From: Ilyonectria destructans
Lineage: Eukaryota > Ascomycota > Sordariomycetes > Hypocreales > Nectriaceae
Direction: 5' to 3'
Assembly: GCA_020740775.1 (NCBI GenBank)
Contig: JAHEWK010000003.1
Coordinates: 3,100,001 to 3,164,000 of the forward strand
DNA: 64,000 bases
Positions 46,251-57,707 of the stretch are shown here, piece after piece (within the stretch, counting starts at the first letter, position 1; the number at the start of each line of letters is the position of its first letter). The notes below the pieces were generated by a model. The model did not search any database, was not told where the DNA came from, and saw only the letters and a list, made by a program, of their open reading frames with translations. Position numbers and translations under genes: made by a program.

Positions 46251-48955
46251 ATGCGCTTACCTACTTGGGCACTCCAAAATCGGCCGCTCCTATCTGCTCC
46301 CAGGGATTGCGCAATGAAACCCCTGCTGTGGTCCTTGGCATCTTTGGCCTTCGCCGTACTCCGTAGTTATCGGATTGAATCGCACCTGCTTGTACCGGCC
46401 GCCCGCGGCTCATCAATCAGTCTCTCGGGCCAGTCTTATCAGGTCATGACCAAGATATCTACTTGCGACCGTTGCTCATAGACAAGGAACGCTAAGACGT
46501 AACGCCTCTGCTGCTCATAAACCTAGAACTCTCGACCTTCTTTTCGTGTTACATCTATCTTGTGATGCTGAGGTTTTCCTCTATCGGCAATCGCATGCTC
46601 CCGACGTGAGTGATCTAATAATAAGTGATACGATACTTCCTGCATGGGACTCTATCTACCGAGCGCGATCCACTGACGGCGCTGGCTCCTACGTGGCGCT
46701 ATGATGCTCATACTTGCATCATACTGGTCTTCATCAGACTGAGTTTCGGACCGCGACTTGGCAACCACGATTGGTGAGCGGAAATCGCTACTGAATCCAA
46801 TATGCACTCGACGTAGGAATAGGACCGGAGTGTACCACCTCACCCAGGCGCCTCGTTTGCTTCACAGTCAAGTATTGCTAATTGCTAATGTCAGCGCCTT
46901 GTTTTTACGTACAATATTTTTTGCTATTGAATGGTTGAGTCAACGTTTTCCCTGAACCACGAAGATTGGGCCCTATCACAGCATGAAGTGTTTGCTCCAT
47001 GAGGCGTCCCAGGTCAGGTTTCAAGCCCCTAGTAAGATATAATCACAGGTCGTCAGACATCCTCAGTATCATCGTCACTGCCCTTTAGCCATATGTGATC
47101 TGCTTCCTATTCTTTCTTCAGTATGCAGAGTCCTCGACCGAGGCAAGTGCCGATGCGTTTGCCACCACTTCCACCTCCCGTCTTCGTAAGCCGCCCAGAG
47201 CTTTAGTTTGCAGTGGATGGCGGAGCGTCCGCTCTTACGGATCGGTTACGATTCCTAGAGACACGTGTTGCAACATTGCGACATTCTGGCTTTGACGAAT
47301 CAATGCCGCGTTCTATTGGTGAGCTTGGGGTTACTTAATCATTGACAAGGCTGCTTCGGGCACCAAGATCGATGTGCCGTACCTGGAATTGATCAAATGA
47401 AGTATGACTTTGTGAAGCCACGCTAACTGGCTCTCTTAGAATCAGCCTTGCTGGCTGAATAGTACTTTCGTTTAGAATCCCGGGTGCCAGAAAAGTATCT
47501 AAGAAGTGCAAGGACACGGGTGGGGTTTCACTCTATTTAAGGGCATTACTTACATTTGCAAAACTCCCTAATTCCTTGTTTGCCCTCATTCTGCCCAATG
47601 TATGCCTCTGCTGTGATGTAAGTACAAAGAGTAGAAAATACATTACAATCGGATCGATTTCTTTTGGACACGTAGATAAGTATATCATTTTGACCACCGA
47701 TTATGATTTACGCTTCGATAAGTTAGTAGGGTGTGACGACACAACTCTATTAGTCGAGAAGACTCCGGCGAATCTAAGGAGGCGTATCATCCATGTAGGT
47801 CCCCCGATTTCACACTACCCAGGGTACAGTCGTTAGCTCTCAGAATACCAGTTTAAAATTTCGGTTGACTAACATTAGAAGGCTCGTTATGCCACCGCAA
47901 CGTCTAAACATCCCACGAATATGAACTTAATATGTTTAGTACACAACGATCGTTGTGAATTGACCCTCAACAGTGCATGGATAGTTTAAATTACGAGCAG
48001 TAAAGAATGTTCCGACGAGGATATGAATTGGTGTCGGTGAACTTTTTCAACAGGAGCAGCCGGTATCCTGAAGTAGCCGGTAATTCTCTTTCGACACGCT
48101 GAGTTGTTGGCCAAGATTTGGGCTAGTGCAATGCCTTGATGGCTAAATATTCCGTAATATTGCGTGAATGATGTGATTGAAAACTTGGTGGACTTATTCT
48201 TCACGAAGCTCGACTCTCGATATGTCGACGAGGCTGTCGGGCCAATGCAGCGAAGTTGCCTTGAGGTATTGTGCGACACAAGCAATAAAATGGACACAAT
48301 TTCTTCAAACCTTGATGACATTTCAAAAAGAGTTTTATTCTGTAAACACAATTTCTGATATGTTGATCACGACTACTATGTGGGACGAACAGAGTGGCTG
48401 ATTGTCACAGGAGGCGTTGTCGGAGTTGAACCACTAGCAGCTGCAACTATCTGACTTAACGACGGACTGGATGAGTTAGTATGTGGGCATGGAAGATTGG
48501 GGGCGAGACTCTGCATTTTGGAAAATCAGTATTCAAATTGGTAACATCTTTAAATTTTGGTAAAGTGAAATAGTCAAGTGAATCTCGTTACGTCGCGAAG
48601 GTTCAAGCTCACTTGACGGAGTCGAGTCCCGATCCGACATAGAGCTTGTGATGTTCTCATTCGGTTTACCTTCATACATCTTTCTAATAGCGGATTAAAA
48701 CGGAGTCAGTCCTTGACTCAGACGTCTCTTATATGCTACTTGACCCGGTCTTTTGGTGGTGTGGCAAAGACGTCGGTCGATGACTGGTTTGTGCTAGAGT
48801 CTCGAACATATTCTACGCCATTGTTTGGGGTTTGTAATTGCGAGGATGCAGCTGTCACTGGTCCAAAGCTCATTGTATCAGTGTACCCAATGTACTTTTT
48901 GAATGAAAAATAGCTATTGATCGTTCTCCAATCCAATATCCGTTGGAGAGATGTC
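46251..48955. other. AT-richer gene-poor region, left part
   Basis: About 2.7 kb visibly richer in A/T than the rest of the window. Frames are short and mostly non-coding in pattern. One 64-residue frame at 48164-48358 (contains VDLFFTKLDSRYVDEA) looks protein-like but lacks an ATG. I saw no transposase or reverse-transcriptase motif and no terminal repeats. Confidence 0.45.
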
Positions 48956-49386
48956 ATGAACTTCGTCGGCGCGGAGGGAATCACTAACGTTCTGGGAGAC
49001 ATCGCCTACAACATGCTCCGGACTACCCACGAGCTTAAGCTCAAGAAATCCCGCGCCAATGCCGAGAAAATTCTGGCGGCATTCGGTTGGATGGATGGCC
49101 TTGCTCGATTCCCACAGGCCGTCCAGCTTACCGGCTACGTAGAGATGGCTGCCGCATCTGCAATCCTCGGGTTTGGACCAGCTCTCCACAAGAGGCACAC
49201 CGGCTAGAAGTAGACATTAAATCTGTGTTCAAAAACCTGTTTGGTACAGCCCGTCGCGTCTCTACCCATACGACCACTCCCTGGAAGCGACTCCGCCCAT
49301 TAGCCTCTGGTAACAAAATTGAGGAACCCTCCACGCCGAGTCTACCATCAACGGCTTTGTCACCGCAGTACCAATTTTCAATTTAA
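48956..49386 (+). pseudogene. Coding-like patch with a frame change, unknown
   Basis: From the ATG at 48956 to the TAG at 49207 an 83-residue frame shows strong C-ending codon preference, unlike the surrounding AT-rich DNA (MNFVGAEGITNVLGDIAYN … FGPALHKRHTG). At about 49190 coding-like sequence continues in another frame to the TAA near 49386 (EAHRLEVDIKSVFKNLFGTA…). This could be a gene with a frameshift, the 3' remnant of a larger gene, or two exons with an unrecognised small intron. I do not recognise the protein. The first part alone could also be a genuine small gene. Confidence 0.35.
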
Positions 49387-50688
49387 CCTACCCGTACTTG
49401 GTTGAATATTGTGAGACTAATTTTAGAATGGCGAAAAGACTACGTGAGAGGCCCATGAAGTAAAGTGGTGGTGAGCATTTTTAATGGTGTGCTGGCACTC
49501 CGTTGTATTGGCTTCGTTGCCATTTACATGCAGAAGGTATAACTCAAAGCTGGCTGTTAACTGTAACATATCTCCTAAATTAGGATATGCATGATCATTC
49601 TTATTCTCATTAAGATTCCTTAGAGTCCTATTTATTCTCTAAGTATATCGAGGCAATTACATTCTCTAATGGGTAGGTATTTAAAACTCGCGCGTACTTC
49701 GCACGTAACAAAACCGAGACGTCTACATATGGCGTCGCATTCACCCAGAAGTCATATATGGAGTGAATAGCATGTCGATTGAACGAAGTCCAAGTGACAG
49801 AGAGTGCGAGGACTCATTCCTTGACCCACGAGACGCTAGTCAATCGCAACACTGACTGGAAATCTGGGAGTTCGGCCATGAGATTGCGGCAGTTTAAAAT
49901 TCGCTCTTATTTACGACGAGCCAAACAGCGAAATTATAGAAGTCTTGCAGTGAATATTGCAATGCGAATACCGTCCTTTCCATCATGAGACGCCATAACG
50001 TTCGTTGCGGCTCCTGTTTCGTAGAAAATTATTCACTGAGGGGCTGGTTGTTTCCACACCTGCTTCCAAAATCTCCGTGTTCTCTAGAATAATGTGACGG
50101 CCTGGGCTTATCTAATACTCTACAGCATGATTAAAACTGAAGTTAATTGACTCCGGCTTAATGTTCTTGAGCAGACAATCATTGACCTTCATGACAGTCA
50201 ATCACTAATTTAGTGAGCTCATCCGTCTTAGCGAACGGCTCATCACGCAAAGTAACTCAGATACATATTTGGGTAATTATATCCACCATAAGTAATGTCT
50301 CGTCTTAGCTTATGTTACTAAGCTTCTTGCAATGCATCTCGAAGCAACATCAGGTCCACGATAAACTTTGGAGGTTTAGCGAGAGTGGCAAATCGTACTC
50401 GGACAGTTTCAAAGTGTCTCTGCTGCGCCTACTTATACACTATCCCCTCAAATCTGTACGACTGGTCTAAATTCCCCTAAATCTCCTTTAATTGCGTTTT
50501 TACCAAATGGTTTGTGTGTTCAGACTGGCCTTGGAATGCACTTTTGCCGTGTTGTTGCTGGAAGGACCGAAAGCGGCTAGAACATTTTGCCAGGCACCCG
50601 CCTCAACCGGCCCCAGGCCCCAGCTTCTCCCCCTCCACATCAAGTTGGCTGAGAAATTCCGTGCACGGACCACGCAGACCTCTGCCAC
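49387..50688. other. AT-richer gene-poor region, right part
   Basis: About 1.3 kb of AT-rich DNA with only short frames. Composition changes back to normal at about 50500. No recognisable mobile-element feature. Confidence 0.45.
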
Positions 50689-50919
50689 TATAAAGTCTCA
50701 CGTCGCCCGCCCGTCTTTGCTGGTTTTCTTCTTTTCTTCTTCATACTTACCTTGCGAAGAACTTTGCCCTCGATCATGAATGGGGGAGTTCAGCGTGGAA
50801 GGCCTGCATTGCACATCGTGGTGTCGTTCCATGCTCCATTGTCCTTCGGGGCCATGGGTCGTGCAATTTTTGATTTATCACCTCTTTCATTGTGGACTAC
50901 TGCTTGTCGGTGGCCATGA
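50689..50919 (+). promoter_or_regulatory. TATA box, CT-rich leader and short ORF (possible gene start)
   Basis: TATAAAG at 50689-50695 is followed by a long CT-rich tract and an ATG at 50776 that opens a 47-codon frame ending at 50919. The arrangement resembles a fungal promoter and leader, but the frame is short and resembles nothing I know. It may be the first exon of a gene I could not extend. Confidence 0.25.
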
Positions 50920-53900
50920 AGAAGGATCGGATCTTTGAGATGGGTCGCTTCAGCACCCAGGTACCCTGGCACTTGGAACCACCTTTGGCAATGGAACGCT
51001 GTCGAATGGGAAGCTCTGGAGCAATTTACGACGACGACTCATACTAAGCCAACATGGACTGCCGTGGCGCGAAAACTTTTTAGCATGGAAGCTATTACCA
51101 GGGCCCCATGATAAGCTGGCTTGATGTACGAGGCCCGCTCTAGGATGGTGAGACGCCATCACTGTGGAAGCTAAGCAGCAGTAGGGGCCTTTGGAGCCAG
51201 GAGCCGGCCGCGTGCGCTCGGAGCGTGATTGGATGGGTCATTTCAAAGTGGGATGGGAATTGCAGGCACAGCAGCCACATTCTGTACATTTGCCATGCTG
51301 GCCTCAGCAATCACAAGCCGTGTATCCGCAGGGATTGCCAAGGTCGCGCAGGGAGCCGGAGGAGAAACCAGAACAAAGCGAGAGCGAATCCGCCGTGTCT
51401 CGCACTGTACGCGTTTTGGCCAAAGGCCCTCTTTCCCCCCCCCTCTCCTGGCGCCATCGACCATCACCATTGACCACCAAGGTGGGTTGGTCGGTGGTGT
51501 GAAGCTAAGGTTCGACCAAGCTGATTGATGACTGAATCCTTTCTCTCTCGGAGGCATGTTCGTGCTATGTAGGTAATGCGGGCTCTCCGGAAGGGAGGGG
51601 TGTGGGAATGGAGTTTGCTGGTCACGGGGGGGCGGAGGGCGGAGGTTGCACGCATCATACCCAGACAGCCTTGTCTTGTATTCGAGGTTTCAGAGTGGCC
51701 GGTGAGTACTTCGTACGCAGGAAGAGCTTGAGCACGTTGCATCTTGAGAGGTGCCATGCATATTACCACCCTGGTCGAGGTGCTGGACTGGGCTCGGCCT
51801 GTTGGACAGCACAGATGGGGCAGTGCGAATATGGAAGTCTCGCCACGAAACCACAACAAAGAGGTGCCGTGAACTTTGAGGCGCGCGACGAGGCACTTGC
51901 AGTACATGGGCCCGCTGTTGGGGCTACTTGTAGTCAAACACAGGACAGACAATGTAGGTACAAGTAGCAAATTGTAGTGCGACGCGTCTAAAAGACAAGT
52001 GTCGACTCTGATGAGGGGACAGGATGCCCAGCATCAATGATCACGTACCGCTCCATTCTCAACCCACCCATCCCGTCCTGGGCCAGGCAGGTACAGTAAT
52101 AGTACTTCGACTCGCACCAACGACACGATTTGCAGGCTCCCCACTGGGCTGTCGTAATGACGCGACCCCCATCCATTACGCACCGCCGCAGCTGCTGCAG
52201 CTTCCTGCCCTGCTGAAACCGATGGAAGCTTCTTACTGGCGCGCAGGCACTGTGCGTAGGGGGAAGGTTCAGCTGGTTGGTCCAAAACAACAGTGCATCT
52301 GCAGCAGTGGCCAATAGCCATCGAGAATGGAGCTGCGCTTGCTCCTTGTTGCACGCACAGAGCCACAGTACGAGGAGAGACGGATGAGGGACAGTACGTA
52401 GCACCACGACACAGGCCGCTTGCCTCGACCGTGTGTCGCGTGGCTTCAACGCAAGTCGCCCCAAGTCACTCGCGAGGTCGACTCGTGGCGGGTGCCAATT
52501 TCGCCCCCTCTTTCAGCGTGCGACCTCCACCAATCAGCATGCGCAAGCCGCGAAGGATAATGCTCCAGGATGGCCTGGCTCCCAGCGCCCACAGGCGCTG
52601 TCCAGTGCCAGGCTCCGGCTGGTCTCTCATCCTGATCAGGCTACTGCGCTCGCTTGCCCTGTCGGAGGGTCGTCAGGTTGTCAGGTTGTCAGGCGAGTCT
52701 GCCTGGCTCTCCTCCCGGACTGTCGTCGTCACTCACCCTGCTTGAAAATCTGGTGAAGCCCCCTCCCAACTCCCTTCGCTCCCCGTTATACCGTGCTCTC
52801 GACCGTCTCGATTTTCCTAGTGCCCGCCCAAAACATCGCCGTCTTGGGGGACATGATATGGCATGGCCAGCCCGCCCTCTCTCAGGTTCCGCCCGCCTCG
52901 AAGCCGCCCGCCAGCGCCCCTGCCCGCGCCCATGGCCTCCCGCTCGTGTCTCTCGCCATCCGCAATTTCACTGTCTCCCCCCGATCTCCCCTCCTGGCTC
53001 GGGCAGCGGGCTCACCTGCAGCCGGCGCCGTGAGGTGGCCTCAGGCACAAAGGCGCGCCTGCACCATGACTAGTAAGATTTCCAATCCACCGCCATTCAA
53101 GGTTGGGTTTAGCGCCAGATTCTCTTTTTGTCCTGTCTCGTCCGTCTGTCTCTGGGGGCTTCCCTCCCGTCCCAGTCCCCCCCTCCGTCGCGGCCCTGCC
53201 CAGCCAAAACCAGCGCAAGCCCAGCACCTACGTTAGCACCCAGCACAGCACCGGCACGCACTGAGCACCCACCAGTGGCCCAGTGGCCGCTGCCACTCAC
53301 TGCCACTTGCTGCCGCTGCTACATTGTACTGCTGTTGCGACCGCTGCCACTCAGCGCCGCTGACTGCTCAGCGTCGAGGGTCGAGGTCGAGGTCCAGTCG
53401 AGGGTACGTACCGATTTCCTTGCCTGAGCCAACCCAGGAGCCCAGGTCGGTACCGCACCCGTCTTGTTGCAAAGCACCCGGCCCTGTCGCTCCTCCCCAT
53501 CCATCACTCTTCCTCCCCCATCACCCATTACCCATTCTTCGTGCAGTCCACGATCCTTCCGCCCCCTCTTCTTCCTCAGTTTCTGCTCCCAACTCCTCGT
53601 GTTGGGATTGCGTTTGAGTAGTCTCATCCTCTGCCTTATTTTACTCCTTTTTTTCGCCTCGCACCGAGCCCGTCTCCCCACCCGCGCACCACTCGTTCTC
53701 CAAGTCGCCTTCAACCTCTTCGTGACGGATCACGACGAGTTTTGCGAAAACACAAACCGCCCGACCGCGTCCCCAACGCGCCCTCGAATCGTGCCAGCAC
53801 TCCATATTTCGCTTCTCAACGACCGTCGCCTCCCTCTGGGCAAGCTGCTTTCCCTCCTCGACCCGCCGCTCATCCTCTGCCCTTGACGGCCACGATCCAC

Positions 53901-54132
53901 GATTCTCCACGACCCTCGAGCCCTCTACCGACGCCTGCGATTCCCCGACCGTCCGCCCGCGCCGGTATCCTCTCGCCGTATGAGACTTTCGGTGGCTGTT
54001 CTTGTTCGCAGCGCCTCTTTCCGGTCTCATTGGCGCGCGTCGTAACAGGCGTCGTCATGCCCCAAAGACCGCGACCGTAATCAGTTCACGCAATCCCCTC
54101 CGACGTCAACTCCCTCGTGAGGTTCACGACAG
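50920..54132. other. 3.2-kb intergenic region upstream of the Set3-like gene
   Basis: GC-normal DNA with many overlapping frames and no convincing gene. The part from about 52750 to 54130 is C-rich and likely includes a long promoter and 5' leader for the gene at 54133. A GTCAGGTT unit is repeated three times near 52671-52692. Confidence 0.45.
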
Positions 54133-56889
54133 ATGATGACAGACAATACTACGCCGCTACCCCCGCCGTCTGCGGCTCCTAGTCAGGATGCCCCTCCCGT
54201 ACCCCAGGGCCCGTCGGTCAAGGAAGACGTTGCCCAAAAGGTCGAGATGGTGGAAGAAGAACCCTACACCATCAAGTGTATCTGTAACTTCTCTGACGAT
54301 GATGGAAACACGATTTACTGCGAGACGTGCGACACGTGGCAACACATCGACTGCTTCTATCCTGACAACAGGGACGAGGCCATCAGTGAGGACTTTGCTC
54401 ACTCGTGCGCAGAGTGCAAACCGCGTCCACTCGACCGTCAGAAAGCTATCGAGCGGACCCTACGACTCAGAAATACACCTGCCGAACACCAACTATCCGA
54501 CAAGAAAACCAAGCGACCACCTTCGAAAAGCCATAAGAAAAGGGCGAAACCCATCGAGCTACAAATAAACGGACAACAAAACGGCACTCATGAGAGTGGC
54601 AAACACCCCAGCCCAAATGACCCTACCCATCCCCCCAAGAAATCAAAACCCACGCACCGATCATCACAATCCGTCGGATCGCTGCCTTCCAAACGAAGCC
54701 CCTCGTATGGAATCGCGCGATCCAATCCTGCCCACCCTCCCAGCCCTGCCACCACACCACCCGACCTTCCCGAAGATTTTCAGATCCACCATTACTCTCA
54801 AGGTTTCTGCGACCTGTACAACGCAAAGGATGTACCGGATGCCCACAACAATGCCTTCGCTAGCCTCGCCATCCCTACAGCTCTCTCTCGTTGGCTTCGC
54901 GACCCGGATATCATGAGGAGTGAGGTAGGTCGCACACACGAAGAGGTTTTTCAGACCGAACCAGCAGACCTCGAGACCAAAAAGCCAAAACTCGAACTTA
55001 AGGACGCGACCCGATCGGTTGAAGATGGCAAATCCCTTCGTTGGCGATTCCTCAACTCTACCACACCCATCGAGAAAGATGTGCCTCTCATTGAATTGAA
55101 TGGCTCAATCGGGTTCCAAAAAGACTACTGCGCCGACACGTCAAACCTTTGGGCCGATCTTTCCTCCCCTCTTCCCTTCGTCTTCTTCCACCCCGTCCTC
55201 CCTCTCTACATCGATACCAGGCAAGAAGGCTCACTCGCCCGTTACGTGCGTCGGAGTTGCAAGCCCAACGCCCAACTAGACACTTATCTTTCCGGTGGCT
55301 CCGAATATCATTTCTGGATCGTCAGCGATCGTTACATTTCCCCCAACGAACAAATTACGCTTCCTTGGGATTTCCGATTAGAGAAGAGTGTCGACGCCCG
55401 GTGGCTTCATTTACTTGGCCTTAGCGAAGACGAATCATCCGGACACCCGGAATCGAGTGTGGACGAAACGGAATACATGCTCATTTCGAACTGGATTGAT
55501 CGGATTCTCTCTGAATACGGTGGCTGTGCCTGCGATCAAGATAACAACTGCGCATTTGCACGGTTCCATCGACAATACATCTTTGGCAGGACACAGGCTC
55601 GCGTCCAGCCCAAGAAAAAGCAGCGCAAACCCAAGACCCAGGCCATCTCACCCACAAACACTAGTCAGGCCACCAACAGTCGAGCTGCTAGTGAAGGCCA
55701 CGTTGATGATGTTCTAGATCAAGATGCAAGGTCGCAATCAGGATCGCGCAGCAAGCCGCCGAGCCGAGACCTTACTCCCCTACGACAAGGCTCTTTTGAT
55801 CAACTGGGAATATTGACCGAGCCGACGGATCGGGACAAGCGCAAGGTGGCCATGGTTGAGGATTCATTCCGCCGCATGGAGCAACAACAACCGCCAAGGA
55901 AAAAGAAACGCGTCTCTGATGGCACAAACGCCTCCACTTCCTCAAAATCGAAGGGCCGGACCGGCTCAACAGTCTCCCAAGGGAACTATGTTGATTCAGG
56001 TACTTGCAGGAGCAAGTCTGGATCGCCAGCCAGCTCCCGATCCCCTCAGCTTTCCCATAAGCCCTCGATTTCGAAAACCGAATCCTCGGCTGCTAGGTCG
56101 CGCCAGTCCTCAACCGCCCCCAAGGTGACGTACTGCAATGCTGCTGTACAGACCGATCCGGTTGAAGGCGAGTGGTTCAGCGAACCGATGAAATCTCCTC
56201 AACCGAAGAAGCGAATCATCTCCCTCTCAAAGCGCCTACTGAACAACCGCAACAAAGTTCGAGGTGATGACCGCAGACAATCACTCGCCACTCAAGTGTC
56301 AAATGGCACGGAAATGGAACTCGACTCCCCGACAATTGAACAGAAGCCCACAATGGCAATATTGGAGGCCGAGCTGCCATCTCCATTGCCACGGGTCGCA
56401 GATTTATCTATGGCAGACGCACCGTCAGGGCCAGCCACGACACCCGTCCTTGCTTCTTCAACGAGTGACGTGGTCGTAGCTTCTATCAAGGTGAAAACAC
56501 CTGATTTGCGTGTTCAGATGCCACCAGTGCCGGCGTTCGATAACACTGGTCTTGGGATCCACTGTGCCACGACTCCCCACTCGGGATCGGTGGTTCAATC
56601 GCCACTGTGCAACGGAAATTTTGCCAGCCCCTTTGCACCGCCTGCGGTCAATGGCATCGCTGCCCATCCTAGCCCAATCAAGAAGAAGCTTAGCCTAAGC
56701 GACTACACCAAGAGCCGGATGAACAAGGCGGCGGGCAAAGTATCCGGGGCCAGCACTCTTATCAAGGCGAGCATTTCGAGCCCCGAGGACACCAAGGTCG
56801 ACATCATTCTCGACTCTCCGCCAGTCGAAAAGTCAGGGGAAAATGTGGCTCCTCCCACACCAACCCCGACAACCAACGGCCTTTTATAA
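54133..56889 (+). CDS. set3: Set3-type PHD-finger and SET-domain protein
   Basis: Intronless gene of 918 residues. A PHD finger spans about residues 47-97 (CICNFSDDDGNTIYCETCDTW… and HIDCFYP, C4HC3 pattern). A basic linker rich in KKTKRPPSKSHKKR follows. The SET domain lies at about 315-425 (NGSIGFQKDYC, RSCKPNAQL, YHFWIVSDRYISPNEQITLPW), with a post-SET-like Cys cluster (YGGCACDQDNNC). The second half is disordered. In yeast Set3 scaffolds the Set3C/Hos2 histone deacetylase complex, its PHD finger reading H3K4 methylation; the family SET domain has no shown methyltransferase activity. Here the catalytic NHSCxPN motif is changed (RRSCKPN), in line with that. Confidence 0.88.
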   Translation: MMTDNTTPLPPPSAAPSQDAPPVPQGPSVKEDVAQKVEMVEEEPYTIKCICNFSDDDGNTIYCETCDTWQHIDCFYPDNRDEAISEDFAHSCAECKPRPLDRQKAIERTLRLRNTPAEHQLSDKKTKRPPSKSHKKRAKPIELQINGQQNGTHESGKHPSPNDPTHPPKKSKPTHRSSQSVGSLPSKRSPSYGIARSNPAHPPSPATTPPDLPEDFQIHHYSQGFCDLYNAKDVPDAHNNAFASLAIPTALSRWLRDPDIMRSEVGRTHEEVFQTEPADLETKKPKLELKDATRSVEDGKSLRWRFLNSTTPIEKDVPLIELNGSIGFQKDYCADTSNLWADLSSPLPFVFFHPVLPLYIDTRQEGSLARYVRRSCKPNAQLDTYLSGGSEYHFWIVSDRYISPNEQITLPWDFRLEKSVDARWLHLLGLSEDESSGHPESSVDETEYMLISNWIDRILSEYGGCACDQDNNCAFARFHRQYIFGRTQARVQPKKKQRKPKTQAISPTNTSQATNSRAASEGHVDDVLDQDARSQSGSRSKPPSRDLTPLRQGSFDQLGILTEPTDRDKRKVAMVEDSFRRMEQQQPPRKKKRVSDGTNASTSSKSKGRTGSTVSQGNYVDSGTCRSKSGSPASSRSPQLSHKPSISKTESSAARSRQSSTAPKVTYCNAAVQTDPVEGEWFSEPMKSPQPKKRIISLSKRLLNNRNKVRGDDRRQSLATQVSNGTEMELDSPTIEQKPTMAILEAELPSPLPRVADLSMADAPSGPATTPVLASSTSDVVVASIKVKTPDLRVQMPPVPAFDNTGLGIHCATTPHSGSVVQSPLCNGNFASPFAPPAVNGIAAHPSPIKKKLSLSDYTKSRMNKAAGKVSGASTLIKASISSPEDTKVDIILDSPPVEKSGENVAPPTPTPTTNGLL

Positions 56890-57707
56890 CTGTACGAAGT
56901 GTCTGTACGCATATTTATCGAACTCGGTTTCAATTTTCTTTGTTACGTTTCTTGGGGTGATTCGACTGGGTGGATTCAAAAGCCCGGAGTTCTGCTATTC
57001 CTATATACAGTGGCTGGTACGTCGGACGACACCCCCTATTATTGGCGTTTGGAGAGGGACACGGAAACATGGACATGGGACACTGGGATGGGCGAATTTG
57101 CGCGAATGTGGAGAGATCAATCGGCTTTGGATCTCGGCATGTCGCACCAGGTTTCGTCTTGGGGCCAGCGGATTTCTGGCATTGTCTCCCCCTTCTGGTA
57201 TCCATCTATGTCCATGTATGGTCAGTGGCTCTAAGTGGTTGAGTCCAATGTTTTATGTCGTCAGCGCTCTCTCAGAAGAGGATGGGTTTTTATGGGATGT
57301 GGGACAGGACTGGAAGGAGATGATGCCACTCTGCCGTGGGAATTTTGGCAGTTTTCTTGTATTTCTAGGCATTCCCTGTTTTTTTCACAGGTGTTCCAAG
57401 TCGATGCAGAAAGGCTCGAAATGATGAAAATGGAAACTTTTTAATGGATGACTTTCACATCCACCCTTTACTACAATGGTCGTACTTTTCAAGGTGATTC
57501 AGCTTCAGTGATTCAGCTTGCGTGTGGTGGCCAGGTGAGGTGGTCTTTGTGGATCATGTCGGGGTATCATTTTAATCAAATGCTGTGTCTATGGTGGCTA
57601 TCAGTTGTACGACTTTGGATCATCGCCTCCTGTCTTTCTTCTATTCTAGTATACATGCGGATGCGGTGTCGTTTTTGTATGATTTTTCTTGGAGATGCAG
57701 ACTCGAA
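56890..57707. other. Convergent intergenic region set3 / alg7
   Basis: 818 bases between convergent 3' ends. Open frames occur but have no coding pattern. T/G-rich; nothing else recognised. Confidence 0.5.
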
